This document shows positions 56,080 to 63,899 of a DNA stretch of 64,000 bases, in pieces (the stretch's first letter is position 1; every line of letters starts with the position of its first letter). The notes under the pieces are model-generated. The model had not been told where the DNA came from, ran no database searches, and worked only from the letters and a program-made list of their open reading frames with translations. The stretch lies in assembly GCA_963714325.1 (NCBI GenBank), contig CAVQOB010000010.1:186001-250000 (forward strand). The letters are read 5' to 3'. The DNA comes from CAVQOB01 sp963714325. GTDB lineage: Bacteria; Pseudomonadota; Alphaproteobacteria; Rhizobiales; Hyphomicrobiaceae. A program made the position numbers and the translations under genes.

Positions 56080-56451
56080 TTACTTGATTTCGACTTTCGC
56101 GCCCTGATCTTCGAGCTGCTTCTTAAACTTCGCAGCGTCGTCCTTGGATACGCCCTCCTTGACGGCCTTGCCGCCGGCCTCAACGAGGTCCTTGGCTTCC
56201 TTGAGACCGAGGCCCGTGATGGCACGGACTTCCTTGATGACATTGATCTTCTTGTCGCCGCCCGCGACGAGAATGACGGTGAACTCCGTCTTCTCTTCAA
56301 CGGCAGCAGCAGCTGCACCCGGTGCCGCCGCAACGGCGACAGCGGCGGCGGCAGAGACGCCCCACTTTTCTTCGAGCATCTTTGCGAGTTCTGCAGCTTC
56401 CAGAACGGTGAGCTTGGAAAGGTCGTCGACGATTTTGCTGAGATCAGCCAT
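56080..56451 (-). CDS. rplL: 50S ribosomal protein L7/L12
   Basis: 123 residues. The N-terminal dimerisation domain is MADLSKIVDDLSKLTVLEAA; a flexible Ala/Val/Gly-rich hinge (AVAVAAAPGAAAAAVEEK) follows; the factor-binding C-terminal domain has FTVILVAGGDKKINVIKEVR and GLGLKEAKDLVEAGGKAVKE. Several copies bind L10 as the ribosomal stalk that recruits EF-Tu and EF-G. 90 bases after rplJ. Confidence 0.99.
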   Translation of the reverse strand: MADLSKIVDDLSKLTVLEAAELAKMLEEKWGVSAAAAVAVAAAPGAAAAAVEEKTEFTVILVAGGDKKINVIKEVRAITGLGLKEAKDLVEAGGKAVKEGVSKDDAAKFKKQLEDQGAKVEIK

Positions 56452-56541
56452 GATTTTCTATTCCTTCAGTTTGCTTTCGGTTTGAACATTTCAGACTTGG
56501 CCGTCTCTCGATCGCTTGGGATCAAGATCCAGCGTCCCACA

Positions 56542-57051
56542 TCAGCCTTTCGACGCCTGCGCTTGGATAACGCGAGCGAGCTTGGCACCGGGTTCCTTGA
56601 TCGTGCGGGCGATCTTCGTCGCCGGCGCGTTGAGGAGACCAATGATCTTGGCTCGCAGTTCGTCAAGTGAAGGCAGTTCGGCAAGCGCTTTCACACCATT
56701 CGAATTGAGCTTGGTGCTGCCCATCATGCCGCCAAGAATGACGAGTTTTTCGTTCGTCTTGGCGTATGCGACAGAAGCCTTTGCCGCGGCAATCGGATCG
56801 GTCGAGTAGGCCAACATGATTGGCCCCTTGAGCAGATCCGAAATCCCTGCGGCACTCGTGTCCTTGAGTGCGAGCTTTGCCAGCCGGTTCTTCGTAACCT
56901 TCACCTTGCCGCCAGCGTCCTTGACGCGCTTGCGGTAATCTGCGGCTTGGGCTGCGACGAGACCGGCATTGTGGGCCACAACGATGACGCCTGCGTCTTT
57001 CAACGAGGCCTTCAGCGTCGTGATGAGCTCTTGTTTTCCAGCTCTATCCAC
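56542..57051 (-). CDS. rplJ: 50S ribosomal protein L10
   Basis: 169 residues. MDRAGKQELITTLKASLKDA, VVAHNAGLVAAQAADYRKRV and KVTKNRLAKLALKDTSAAGI; the C-terminal helix that holds L7/L12 dimers starts about residue 130 (LRAKIIGLLNAPATKIART). The start codon is GTG. L10 (with L12) represses its own mRNA in many bacteria by binding the leader upstream, which is consistent with the 352-base gap here. Confidence 0.98.
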   Translation of the reverse strand: MDRAGKQELITTLKASLKDAGVIVVAHNAGLVAAQAADYRKRVKDAGGKVKVTKNRLAKLALKDTSAAGISDLLKGPIMLAYSTDPIAAAKASVAYAKTNEKLVILGGMMGSTKLNSNGVKALAELPSLDELRAKIIGLLNAPATKIARTIKEPGAKLARVIQAQASKG

Positions 57052-57403
57052 GTCAGCCTAACTCCGTATTGTCGCGAGTTCGCCGATTGCTCGGCTGCTC
57101 CCGCGGGTTGCACCTAGCCGGCCGGATCGTGTTGACCCGGTCGACGCTTCAGGAACCTGTCCCTTTCCGCGTCGCAAGCGACACGGTGCAGAGCCTCGAG
57201 ATGTTCAAACCGGCGCGCCCAGAATTTCCCCTGAAGTTCGCCCGTCTTAGTCTCCCGTCTCATGCCGGCCTCCACGGATATTTCGGAGATTAAGTCAGGC
57301 TTGCCCGAAGGCACGCCCGACACCCGCAGTCTCGGACAGGCTAGAGAGGAACGGCGAGGCCGCTCCACCCAGCATTCCGGGCGAACCCGGAATTCTTGAT
57401 TGA
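57052..57403 (-). promoter_or_regulatory. Leader region between rplA and rplJ, probable L10 autoregulatory leader
   Basis: 352 bases without a credible gene. Directly after the rplA stop is a perfect 8-base hairpin, ATTCCGGG (57374-57381) and CCCGGAAT (57386-57393), with TTCG loop on the transcribed strand and no T-run. The rest is GC-rich with several potential stems. Position and length match the L10 leader of other bacteria; I could not draw the kink-turn with certainty. Confidence 0.5.
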
Positions 57404-58150
57404 TCAGCCGGTTGGACCGGCGACCGTGAAGCCCGATGTGTCGAGCTTGAGACCGGGCCCCATGGTCGACGACAACGAAATCTTCTTGATGTAGTTGCCC
57501 TTCGATCCAGCCGGCTTCGATTTCGAAACGGCGTCGATGAAGGCGCGGATGTTTTCGGCAAGAGCCTTCTCAGTAAAGCTCGCCTTGCCGACGCCGGCAT
57601 GGACGATGCCGGACTTCTCGACGCGGAACTCGACCGAGCCGCCCTTGGCACCCTTGACGGCGGTTGTAACATCCATCGTCACGGTCCCAACACGCGGATT
57701 CGGCATCAGGCCGCGCGGGCCCAGCACCTTGCCCAATCGTCCGACCAGCCCCATCATGTCGGGCGTTGCAATGCATCGATCGAAGTCGATGGTGCCCTTC
57801 GAGACGATGTCGACGAGATCTTCCGCGCCAACGATATCGGCACCTGCTGCTTTGGCTTCTTCCGCCTTGGCGCCACGCGCGAAGACAGCAACCTTCAGCG
57901 TCCGCCCCGTGCCGTTCGGCAAGTTGCACACGCCGCGCACCATCTGATCGGCATGCTTGGGATCGACGCCCAAGTTCATGGCGATCTCGATGGTCTCGTT
58001 GAATTTGGCCTTGGCGCGATCCTTGATCAGCTTTACCGCCTCTTCGACGGCGTAGGCTTTGCTGCGATCGAGCCCCGTCACCAGACCAGACATACGCTTG
58101 CCGCCGGCAAGGCGGGCAGCTTTGATTTGTTCTGCAGTTGCATTGGCCAT
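57404..58150 (-). CDS. rplA: 50S ribosomal protein L1
   Basis: 248 residues (E. coli 234). YAVEEAVKLIKDRAKAKFNE, ETIEIAMNLGVDPKHADQMV, KVLGPRGLMPNPRVGTVTMD and GGSVEFRVEKSGIVHAGVGK are the hallmarks. L1 forms the mobile stalk that moves E-site tRNA, and in E. coli represses rplK-rplA. Four bases after rplK. Confidence 0.99.
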   Translation of the reverse strand: MANATAEQIKAARLAGGKRMSGLVTGLDRSKAYAVEEAVKLIKDRAKAKFNETIEIAMNLGVDPKHADQMVRGVCNLPNGTGRTLKVAVFARGAKAEEAKAAGADIVGAEDLVDIVSKGTIDFDRCIATPDMMGLVGRLGKVLGPRGLMPNPRVGTVTMDVTTAVKGAKGGSVEFRVEKSGIVHAGVGKASFTEKALAENIRAFIDAVSKSKPAGSKGNYIKKISLSSTMGPGLKLDTSGFTVAGPTG

Positions 58151-58153
58151 GGC

Positions 58154-58585
58154 TTATTTCTCCACCACTTGCAGACCCATCGAGCGGGCCGAGCCAGCGA
58201 TCGTGCGCGATGCGGCTTCAAGGTCGTCCGTGTTCAAATCCTTCAACTTCAGCTTTGCGATGTCGCGGACTTGAGCCTGCGTGATGGTCCCGGCGCTGTC
58301 ACGACCGGGCGCCTTGGAGCCTGATGTCACCTTGGCTGCCTTTTTTATCAGGAAGCTTGCCGGTGGCAGACGCATCTCGAAGGTGAATGAGCGATCCGAA
58401 TAGACCGTGATCTTCACCGGGATCGGCGCGCCCTGCTCCATCTCCTTCGTTTTGGCATTGAAGGACTTGCAGAATTCCATGATGTTCACGCCACGCTGAC
58501 CGAGTGCCGGCCCGATCGGTGGCGACGGATTGGCTTGGCCTGCGGGAACCTGCAGGTTGATAAAGCCTTCGACTTTTTTCGCCAT
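58154..58585 (-). CDS. rplK: 50S ribosomal protein L11
   Basis: 143 residues. The N-terminal domain has LQVPAGQANPSPPIGPALGQ and RGVNIMEFCKSFNAKTKEME, with the prolines at which thiostrepton resistance arises conserved; the rRNA-binding C-terminal domain has ITQAQVRDIAKLKLKDLNTD. GGGGAGACAT just before the ATG at 58585 sets the start. It binds the GTPase-associated centre. 138 bases after nusG. Confidence 0.98.
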   Translation of the reverse strand: MAKKVEGFINLQVPAGQANPSPPIGPALGQRGVNIMEFCKSFNAKTKEMEQGAPIPVKITVYSDRSFTFEMRLPPASFLIKKAAKVTSGSKAPGRDSAGTITQAQVRDIAKLKLKDLNTDDLEAASRTIAGSARSMGLQVVEK

Positions 58586-58723
58586 ATGTCTCCCCAAGGG
58601 TGGAGGGAAGGACGAACCTTCCCAGGGTTAGCGGTATACCGGGCGGCGAGCCCTCCCGCGGTTACAACCCTCGTCGCTCAGCCCCAAGCGGGCAGACGTA
58701 CGAAGGCATTCTTTGGCAGGCTT

Positions 58724-59257
58724 TTACTGCGTCTTTTGCACCTGCGTGAATTCAAGTTCGACTGGCGTTGGTCGTCCGAAGATCGAAACCGCCACCTTCA
58801 GGCGTGACCGCTCATCGTCAACTTCCTCGACAACGCCGTTGAGGCTCTCAAACGGCCCATCGGCAACGCGAACAACCTCGCCGATTTCGAACGTAATCGT
58901 CGGTTTGGGACGCTCAACGCCGTCCTTCACCTGATTGAGAATCCGCATCGCCTCGTCTTCAGTGATCGGAAAGGCCTTGTTATCGGCGCCGAGGAACCCC
59001 GTCACTTTCGGCGTATTCTTGATCAGCACGTAGGCCGCGTCAGTCATTTCCATTTTGACCAGCACGTAGCCCGGGAAAAACTTGCGCTCGGCCTGCACCT
59101 TGCGGCCACGCCGCACTTCGACGACTTCCTCGGTCGGCACAAGTACCTGCTCAAACTGAGCTTCAAGCCCCGCGGATTTCGCGCGTTCCTTGATGCTTTC
59201 AGCGACCTTGCGCTCGAAATTCGAGTAGGCGTGAACTATATACCAGCGCTTGGCCAT
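58724..59257 (-). CDS. nusG: Transcription termination/antitermination protein NusG
   Basis: 177 residues from the ATG at 59257 (E. coli 181). NGN domain: MAKRWYIVHAYSNFERKVAE, RRGRKVQAERKFFPGYVLVK and NTPKVTGFLGADNKAFPITE; C-terminal KOW domain: FEIGEVVRVADGPFESLNGV. NusG links RNA polymerase to Rho or ribosomes. The frame is open for 47 more codons upstream, to 59398, where it enters secE; no start there has a better ribosome site, but the one at 59257 is weak, so a longer N-terminus (for example from 59350 or 59302) cannot be excluded. Confidence 0.95.
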   Translation of the reverse strand: MAKRWYIVHAYSNFERKVAESIKERAKSAGLEAQFEQVLVPTEEVVEVRRGRKVQAERKFFPGYVLVKMEMTDAAYVLIKNTPKVTGFLGADNKAFPITEDEAMRILNQVKDGVERPKPTITFEIGEVVRVADGPFESLNGVVEEVDDERSRLKVAVSIFGRPTPVELEFTQVQKTQ

Positions 59258-59361
59258 CGCGTTGTCGACTCTAGTCCTGGAATCCGCCACCGGCACCCGC
59301 ATTTCCCGAGAGCGAACCGGCGTCGCTGCTGCGGTCTTCACTTGCATCATCACGTCAGCAA

Positions 59362-59559
59362 CTACTTCCCGAGCCCTAAAACCAGCTGGATCAGCCAACC
59401 CAAAATCTGGTCAGCGATGAGAAAAAAAATCGCCGTCATGGTCACCATGACGAGAACCATGGCTGTCGTGATCCAGACTTCCTTCCAGGTCGGCCAAGTC
59501 ACCTTGGAAACTTCCTGGCGAACCTCGTCGACGAAGCGAAGTGGATTTTTCGACATCAA
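59362..59559 (-). CDS. secE: Protein translocase subunit SecE (single-helix type)
   Basis: 65 residues. An amphipathic helix (FVDEVRQEVSKVTWPTWKEV) is followed by one membrane helix (TTAMVLVMVTMTAIFFLIAD). This is the minimal SecE, unlike the three-helix E. coli protein. It clamps SecY. It sits between tRNA-Trp and nusG. Confidence 0.97.
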   Translation of the reverse strand: MMSKNPLRFVDEVRQEVSKVTWPTWKEVWITTAMVLVMVTMTAIFFLIADQILGWLIQLVLGLGK

Positions 59560-59684
59560 CTCTTGACCTTAGTGACGTACTTGGTGACGATTGACCGGGG
59601 TAGAACCCGGCAGATTTGTATTGCCGCATCAAACACACAAAGTCCGGCCACCCTCGCCAACGAGAGCCGCCAGAATTTGAAACA

Positions 59685-59760
59685 TGGCAGGGGCGGCAGG
59701 TCTCGAACCTGCGACCTTCGGTTTTGGAGACCGACGCTCTACCAATTGAGCTACACCCCT
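59685..59760 (-). tRNA. trnW: tRNA-Trp (anticodon CCA)
   Basis: 76 bases including an encoded CCA end. Acceptor AGGGGTG pairs with CGCCCCT; D-arm GTAGCTCAATTGGTAGAGC; the anticodon loop has TCTCCAAA with CCA; T-arm AGGTTCGAGACCT. Discriminator is G, the base expected in bacterial tRNA-Trp. The gene lies 125 bases before secE, the usual alphaproteobacterial order. Confidence 0.98.
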
Positions 59761-59803
59761 AGGAGCCGCCCGCGAGCTGCGTATCTCAAGCCCGAGAGCG
59801 GGT

Positions 59804-59832
59804 TCCATACACGAAGTTTTCATGCTTGTCAC
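59804..59832 (-). promoter_or_regulatory. Candidate promoter for tRNA-Trp-secE-nusG
   Basis: On the minus strand -35 GTGACA (complement of 59827-59832), 17 bases, then -10 TATGGA (complement of 59804-59809). The predicted start is near 59797, about 37 bases before the tRNA. Confidence 0.55.
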
Positions 59833-59875
59833 TCGGGACTTGCCCGTGACCAATTTGTCGCAGGTTAGCACTGGG

Positions 59876-60199
59876 TCAGCCGACGTGCTCGACCACCACG
59901 GCCGTGCCGTAGGCCAAGACCTCGGTCACCGTGGAGGCGATTTCATTGGCATCGTAGCGCATGCCGATGATCGCATTGGCCCCCATGCTGTGCGCTTGGG
60001 CGAGCAGCAGATCAAAGGCTTCCTGCCGGGTGGTCTCGGCGAGTTGGGTGTAAACTGAGATGTTGCCACCGAACAGGATCTGGATGGAGCCGCGGAGGTT
60101 GCTAACGACGTTCCGCGAGCGAACCGAGAGGCCGCGCGCGAGGCCAAGCACCTTGACCACCCGGTAGCCCGGCAACTCGTTGATCGTCACAACGATCAT
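59876..60199 (-). CDS. YbjQ family (UPF0145) protein
   Basis: 107 residues of the YbjQ family: TINELPGYRVVKVLGLARGL, GNISVYTQLAETTRQEAFDL and AQAHSMGANAIIGMRYDANE. Family members form a pentameric heavy-metal-binding-like fold and their role is unknown; a role in metal or stress response has been suggested. No signal peptide or membrane segment. It lies 115 bases upstream of tRNA-Trp on the same strand; no evidence of shared function. Confidence 0.88.
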   Translation of the reverse strand: MIVVTINELPGYRVVKVLGLARGLSVRSRNVVSNLRGSIQILFGGNISVYTQLAETTRQEAFDLLLAQAHSMGANAIIGMRYDANEIASTVTEVLAYGTAVVVEHVG

Positions 60200-60407
60200 G
60201 TGCGGTCCCCACTAGCCTAGCGCTGGCCAGTGGCCCGCCCTCAGAACGCTTTTGCCTGACCACAAGGGATTTGTCATCTGGTGTGCGCATCCAAAACAAC
60301 GGCCGTCTGACCTAGCCGGAACATTGCCAGTCGTTGGCGCTCATACAGAATTAACTTGGCCACGATAGGCTCCCGACCGGTTTACCGCGTATCCGGGAGT
60401 ATTTCCG

Positions 60408-60857
60408 ATGGCTGCTATCCAGAAACTGCGTCGCTTTGCACTTTTTGCAGCCGTTGCCCTGTTTGGAGCAGCAGCATTCGCCCCAGCACCAGCCGAGGCG
60501 GGAAAAATCAGCCGATCAATTGGTAAGGCCGCGGGGGCTGCGGCTGTTGGCGCTGCGACACGAGCAGTGGCCAAAGCTGCCCGCAAGAACGAGCGTGAAA
60601 CCGCGCGCGATGACAGCAATGACAGCGCCGAGGTCGATGACGCTGCCGCCGCCACTAAGCCGGTCGATCCAGCGACACACGCTGAGCAAGCCAAAGCCAA
60701 GTTGGAGGCTGAGAACAAGACTGAGGTTGACATGGCGAATTCCGATGCCTCGTCGGAGTCGTCCGGTTCTGCCCAGTGCGTCGCAGGCTGCAATCCGGTA
60801 GCCGCATCGCCACCCCGTACGGTGCAATCGCTGCGTGAGTTGCATAAGTCGCGCTAG
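60408..60857 (+). CDS. Small secreted alanine-rich protein, function unknown
   Basis: 149 residues, not recognised. Signal peptide RFALFAAVALFGAAAFAPAP with cleavage near AEAGKISR. The mature part is highly charged and alanine-rich (AATRAVAKAARKNERETARD, DSNDSAEVDDAAAATKPVDP), probably disordered, with a pair of cysteines in QCVAGCNP near the C-terminus. GGGAG lies eight bases before the ATG. It is the only plus-strand gene in this half of the window, and the run of codons is not obviously different from neighbours. Coding status is likely but unproven. Confidence 0.55.
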   Translation: MAAIQKLRRFALFAAVALFGAAAFAPAPAEAGKISRSIGKAAGAAAVGAATRAVAKAARKNERETARDDSNDSAEVDDAAAATKPVDPATHAEQAKAKLEAENKTEVDMANSDASSESSGSAQCVAGCNPVAASPPRTVQSLRELHKSR

Positions 60858-60957
60858 GTCAGGTCACCCAAAATGCGAAACCGGCCGGCTGTAGGTGCCG
60901 CCCGGTCACGTTTTGCGGCCTGATGGCTCCCCAATGAGATCGAGCCGGAGCAACTGA

Positions 60958-60992
60958 CTACTCAATAATCTTGACGACGACGCCGGCGCCGA
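60958..60992 (-). repeat. Duplicated 3' end of tuf (35-base relic)
   Basis: Bases 60958-60992 are identical to the first 35 bases of tuf2 in the window (61043-61077) and to the same part of tuf1 (42491-42525). On the minus strand they would encode GAGVVVKIIE and a stop. The copy lies 50 bases beyond the tuf2 stop and is not joined to a full gene. It looks like the left-over end of an earlier tuf copy or a recombination scar. Confidence 0.9.
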
Positions 60993-61042
60993 GCTCTTGG
61001 ACATTGTCGGCGCCGGGATCGAATATGCGGTGATCGTGAGTT

Positions 61043-62251
61043 CTACTCAATAATCTTGACGACGACGCCGGCGCCGACGGTGCGGCCGCCTTCGCGGATC
61101 GCAAAGCGGACCTTCTCTTCCATCGCGATCGGCTGAACCAGTTCAACCGTCACCGACACGTTGTCACCCGGCATCACCATCTCAGTGCCTTCGGCCAACT
61201 GAACCGTCCCCGTCACGTCGGTCGTGCGGAAGTAGAACTGCGGACGATAGTTGCCGAAGAACGGGGTATGACGACCACCCTCCTCCTTGGTCAGAATGTA
61301 GGCCTCTGCCGAGAACTTCTTGTGCGGCTTGATCGTGCCCGGCTTGCAGAGAACCTGCCCGCGCTCAACCGCTTCCTTGTCAATGCCGCGCAGCAGGCAG
61401 CCGACGTTGTCGCCAGCCTCACCCTGATCCAGTAGCTTGCGGAACATTTCAACGCCCGTGCAGGTCGACTTCTGCGTGTCGCGCAAGCCGACGATCTCAA
61501 CTTCTTCGCCGACCTTCACGACGCCGCGCTCAATTCGTCCTGTCACAACAGTTCCACGACCGGAGATCGAGAACACGTCTTCGATCGGCATCAGGAACGG
61601 CTGATCCTTCGGACGATCCGGGATCGGAATGAACGTGTCCATCGCCTCGTACAGCTTGAGGATCGCCTCATCCGCCAGGGGCCCCTTCTCGCCATTCAAG
61701 GCCTTGATCGCCGCACCGCGCACAACCGGCGTATCGTCGCCCGGGAACTGGTACTTCGACAGCAGCTCGCGCACTTCCATCTCAACCAGATCGAGCAACT
61801 CAGCGTCTTCGACGACGTCGCACTTGTTCAAGAACACGACAACGCGGGGAACGCCGACCTGACGCGCCAGCAGAATATGCTCCCGGGTCTGCGGCATCGG
61901 ACCGTCAACCGCCGACACGACCAGGATCGCGCCGTCCATCTGGGCCGCACCCGTGATCATGTTCTTCACGTAGTCGGCGTGCCCGGGGCAATCGACGTGC
62001 GCGTAGTGGCGCTTTTCCGACGAATACTCGACGTGGCTGGTCGCGATGGTCAGGATCTTCGTCGGGTCGCGACGGCCCTGGCTTTCCGACGCCTTCGCCA
62101 CTTCGTCATAGGCGATCGACGTCTTGGTCCAGCCGCGGTCGGCCGATACTTTCGTCAGCGCCGCCGTCAGCGTTGTCTTGCCGTGGTCAACGTGACCAAT
62201 GGTGCCAACGTTGCAATGCGGCTTCTCGCGATTGAATTTTTCCTTGGCCAT
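61043..62251 (-). CDS. tuf: Elongation factor Tu, copy 2, with atypical switch I
   Basis: 402 residues, identical in protein sequence to the copy at 42491-43699, including the atypical effector segment (bases 62024-62107). I found one DNA difference, 61499 (A) against 42947 (G), a synonymous change in a Val codon. Identity ends sharply: about 14 bases before the start (GAAAGGCTC shared, then different) and about three bases after the stop. This is the pattern of gene conversion between two tuf genes. Here the gene stands alone between livF (192 bases upstream) and the tuf 3' relic. Confidence 0.98.
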   Translation of the reverse strand: MAKEKFNREKPHCNVGTIGHVDHGKTTLTAALTKVSADRGWTKTSIAYDEVAKASESQGRRDPTKILTIATSHVEYSSEKRHYAHVDCPGHADYVKNMITGAAQMDGAILVVSAVDGPMPQTREHILLARQVGVPRVVVFLNKCDVVEDAELLDLVEMEVRELLSKYQFPGDDTPVVRGAAIKALNGEKGPLADEAILKLYEAMDTFIPIPDRPKDQPFLMPIEDVFSISGRGTVVTGRIERGVVKVGEEVEIVGLRDTQKSTCTGVEMFRKLLDQGEAGDNVGCLLRGIDKEAVERGQVLCKPGTIKPHKKFSAEAYILTKEEGGRHTPFFGNYRPQFYFRTTDVTGTVQLAEGTEMVMPGDNVSVTVELVQPIAMEEKVRFAIREGGRTVGAGVVVKIIE

Positions 62252-62443
62252 TGAAAGGCTCCTTTAGCGTATGACTTGCAGGCAGCGATTGGCAGTTCGG
62301 GCGCACGTGTGCCGACTTCGCGCATCCTCTACTGGGCTCAGGCGATTTCAGCAAGCCCATCATAGAGGCGAGATGGGACGTTGGCTGCCATGCCGTATCT
62401 CAACGCGCGCGAACGCTGTGCAGCTGGGGTTACACCAACGGAT

Positions 62444-63181
62444 TTAAGCGGCGCCGCCGAGGTAGAGTTGCTTGACGAGGGGGTTGGTCTTGAGTTCTTC
62501 GACGGACTTGCCTTCGAAGGCGATGGAGCCGTGGACGATGATGTAGCCGCGATCGGCGATGCGGACGGCCTGCTGAAAGTTCTGTTCGGCCATCAGAACG
62601 GTGAGGCCGAATTTCTCGCGCAGTTCGCCGATCTTGGTCACGGTTTGGGCGACCAGCAAGGGTGATAAGCCGACGGAGGGCTCGTCGACCAGCAACAGGC
62701 GGGGCGAGGACATCATGGCGCGGCCGATGGCCAGCATCTGCTGTTGGCCGCCGGACATGGTGCCGGCGAGTTGCTTGCGGCGTTCGGTCAGAATGGGAAA
62801 GGCTTCGTAGGCGAAGGCCAGATTGCGGGCGATGGCCGGGCGGGCCTGGCGGCGATAGGCGCCGAGCATCAGATTTTCTTCGACAGTCAGCTTGGAGAAG
62901 AGACGCCGGCCTTCCGGCACCAGCGCCACGCCGAGGTCGACGATGTCCTCCGTCGCCATGCGCGTGAGATCGTGGGATACGCCATCGGCTTGCAGCGTGA
63001 TCGTGCCGGCACCTGGCCGCACGAGACCCATCAGGCATTTCATCAGCGTGCTCTTGCCGTTGCCGTTGGTGCCGAGCAGAACCACTGTCTCGCCCTGCCG
63101 CACCGACAGGGAGACATTTTCGAGCGCGCGGACGGCACCGTAGGCGGCGCTGACGCCGGCAATGGTCAACTCAAACGCCAA
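62444..63181 (-). CDS. livF: Branched-chain amino acid ABC transporter ATP-binding protein LivF
   Basis: 245 residues. Walker A LLGTNGNGKSTLM (36-48), signature GTMSGGQQQMLAIGRAM, Walker B LLLVDEPSVGLSP and H-loop region VLMAEQN. VPEGRRLFSKLTVEENLMLG is typical of LivF. It is one of two ATPases importing leucine, isoleucine, valine or related amides from a periplasmic binding protein. It overlaps livG by 11 bases. Confidence 0.95.
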   Translation of the reverse strand: MAFELTIAGVSAAYGAVRALENVSLSVRQGETVVLLGTNGNGKSTLMKCLMGLVRPGAGTITLQADGVSHDLTRMATEDIVDLGVALVPEGRRLFSKLTVEENLMLGAYRRQARPAIARNLAFAYEAFPILTERRKQLAGTMSGGQQQMLAIGRAMMSSPRLLLVDEPSVGLSPLLVAQTVTKIGELREKFGLTVLMAEQNFQQAVRIADRGYIIVHGSIAFEGKSVEELKTNPLVKQLYLGGAA

Positions 63182-63899
63182 GATAGGCCTCCTGCACCCG
63201 CGTGCTGGCCATGACTTCTTGTGGGGTGCCCTCGCTGATCACTTTGCCGGCTTCGAGGCAGACCACGCGTTCAGAGAACCGCATCACCGCATGCATGATG
63301 TGCTCGATCATGATGATGGTGATGCCGTCTTTGTTGAGGGTGATGAGCAGATCGAGAACCTCGTCGATTTCGGAACTGGAGAGCCCAGCCATGGCTTCGT
63401 CGGAGATCAGCAGTTTCGGCCGTGCTGCAACGGCGCGCGCCAACTCCATCTTGCGCAGTTCGACCTGCGAGAGCTGGCTCGAGAGCACGTGTGCCTTGGC
63501 GCCGAGCCCCATCTTGTCGAGGATGGCGCCAACTTCCGATTCCTGCTGGCGCACACTCAATCCGTGGCCAATGGCTGCGAAATCTATGGCGACGAGGAGG
63601 TTTTCGAGCACCGTCATACTTTTGAAGGGACGCGGGATCTGGAAACTGCGGGCGATGCCGAGGCGGGTGCGCTTGTAGGCAGGAACCTGCGACACATCCC
63701 GGCCATTGAAAACGATTCGGCCGTCGTCGTTATGCAGCGCACCCGAAATGCAATTGATCAGCGTCGTCTTGCCGGAGCCATTCGGTCCGATCAATCCGAA
63801 GCGTTCGCCGGCCCGGATCGAGATGCTGACGTTATCGACGGCGGTGAACCCACCGAACCGCTTCGAGATGTTGTCAACGAGCAGAATGGGTTCACTCAT
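63171..63899 (-). CDS. livG: Branched-chain amino acid ABC transporter ATP-binding protein LivG
   Basis: 242 residues. Walker A LIGPNGSGKTTLINCISG, FNGRDVSQVPAYKRTRLGIA and RSFQIPRPFKSMTVLENLL are LivG features; Walker B LLISDEAMAGLSSSE. The signature motif is weak (QLSQVELRKMELARAV rather than LS-x-G-Q). It pairs with LivF on the LivH/LivM membrane subunits. Its ATG overlaps the stop of livM by three bases (ATGA). Confidence 0.93.
   Translation of the reverse strand: MSEPILLVDNISKRFGGFTAVDNVSISIRAGERFGLIGPNGSGKTTLINCISGALHNDDGRIVFNGRDVSQVPAYKRTRLGIARSFQIPRPFKSMTVLENLLVAIDFAAIGHGLSVRQQESEVGAILDKMGLGAKAHVLSSQLSQVELRKMELARAVAARPKLLISDEAMAGLSSSEIDEVLDLLITLNKDGITIIMIEHIMHAVMRFSERVVCLEAGKVISEGTPQEVMASTRVQEAYLGV

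Noticed and set aside
60958..61146. 62-codon minus-strand frame ending GAGVVVKIIE
   Set aside because: It starts inside tuf2 in another frame and only its last ten codons resemble EF-Tu; treated as the tuf relic, not a gene.
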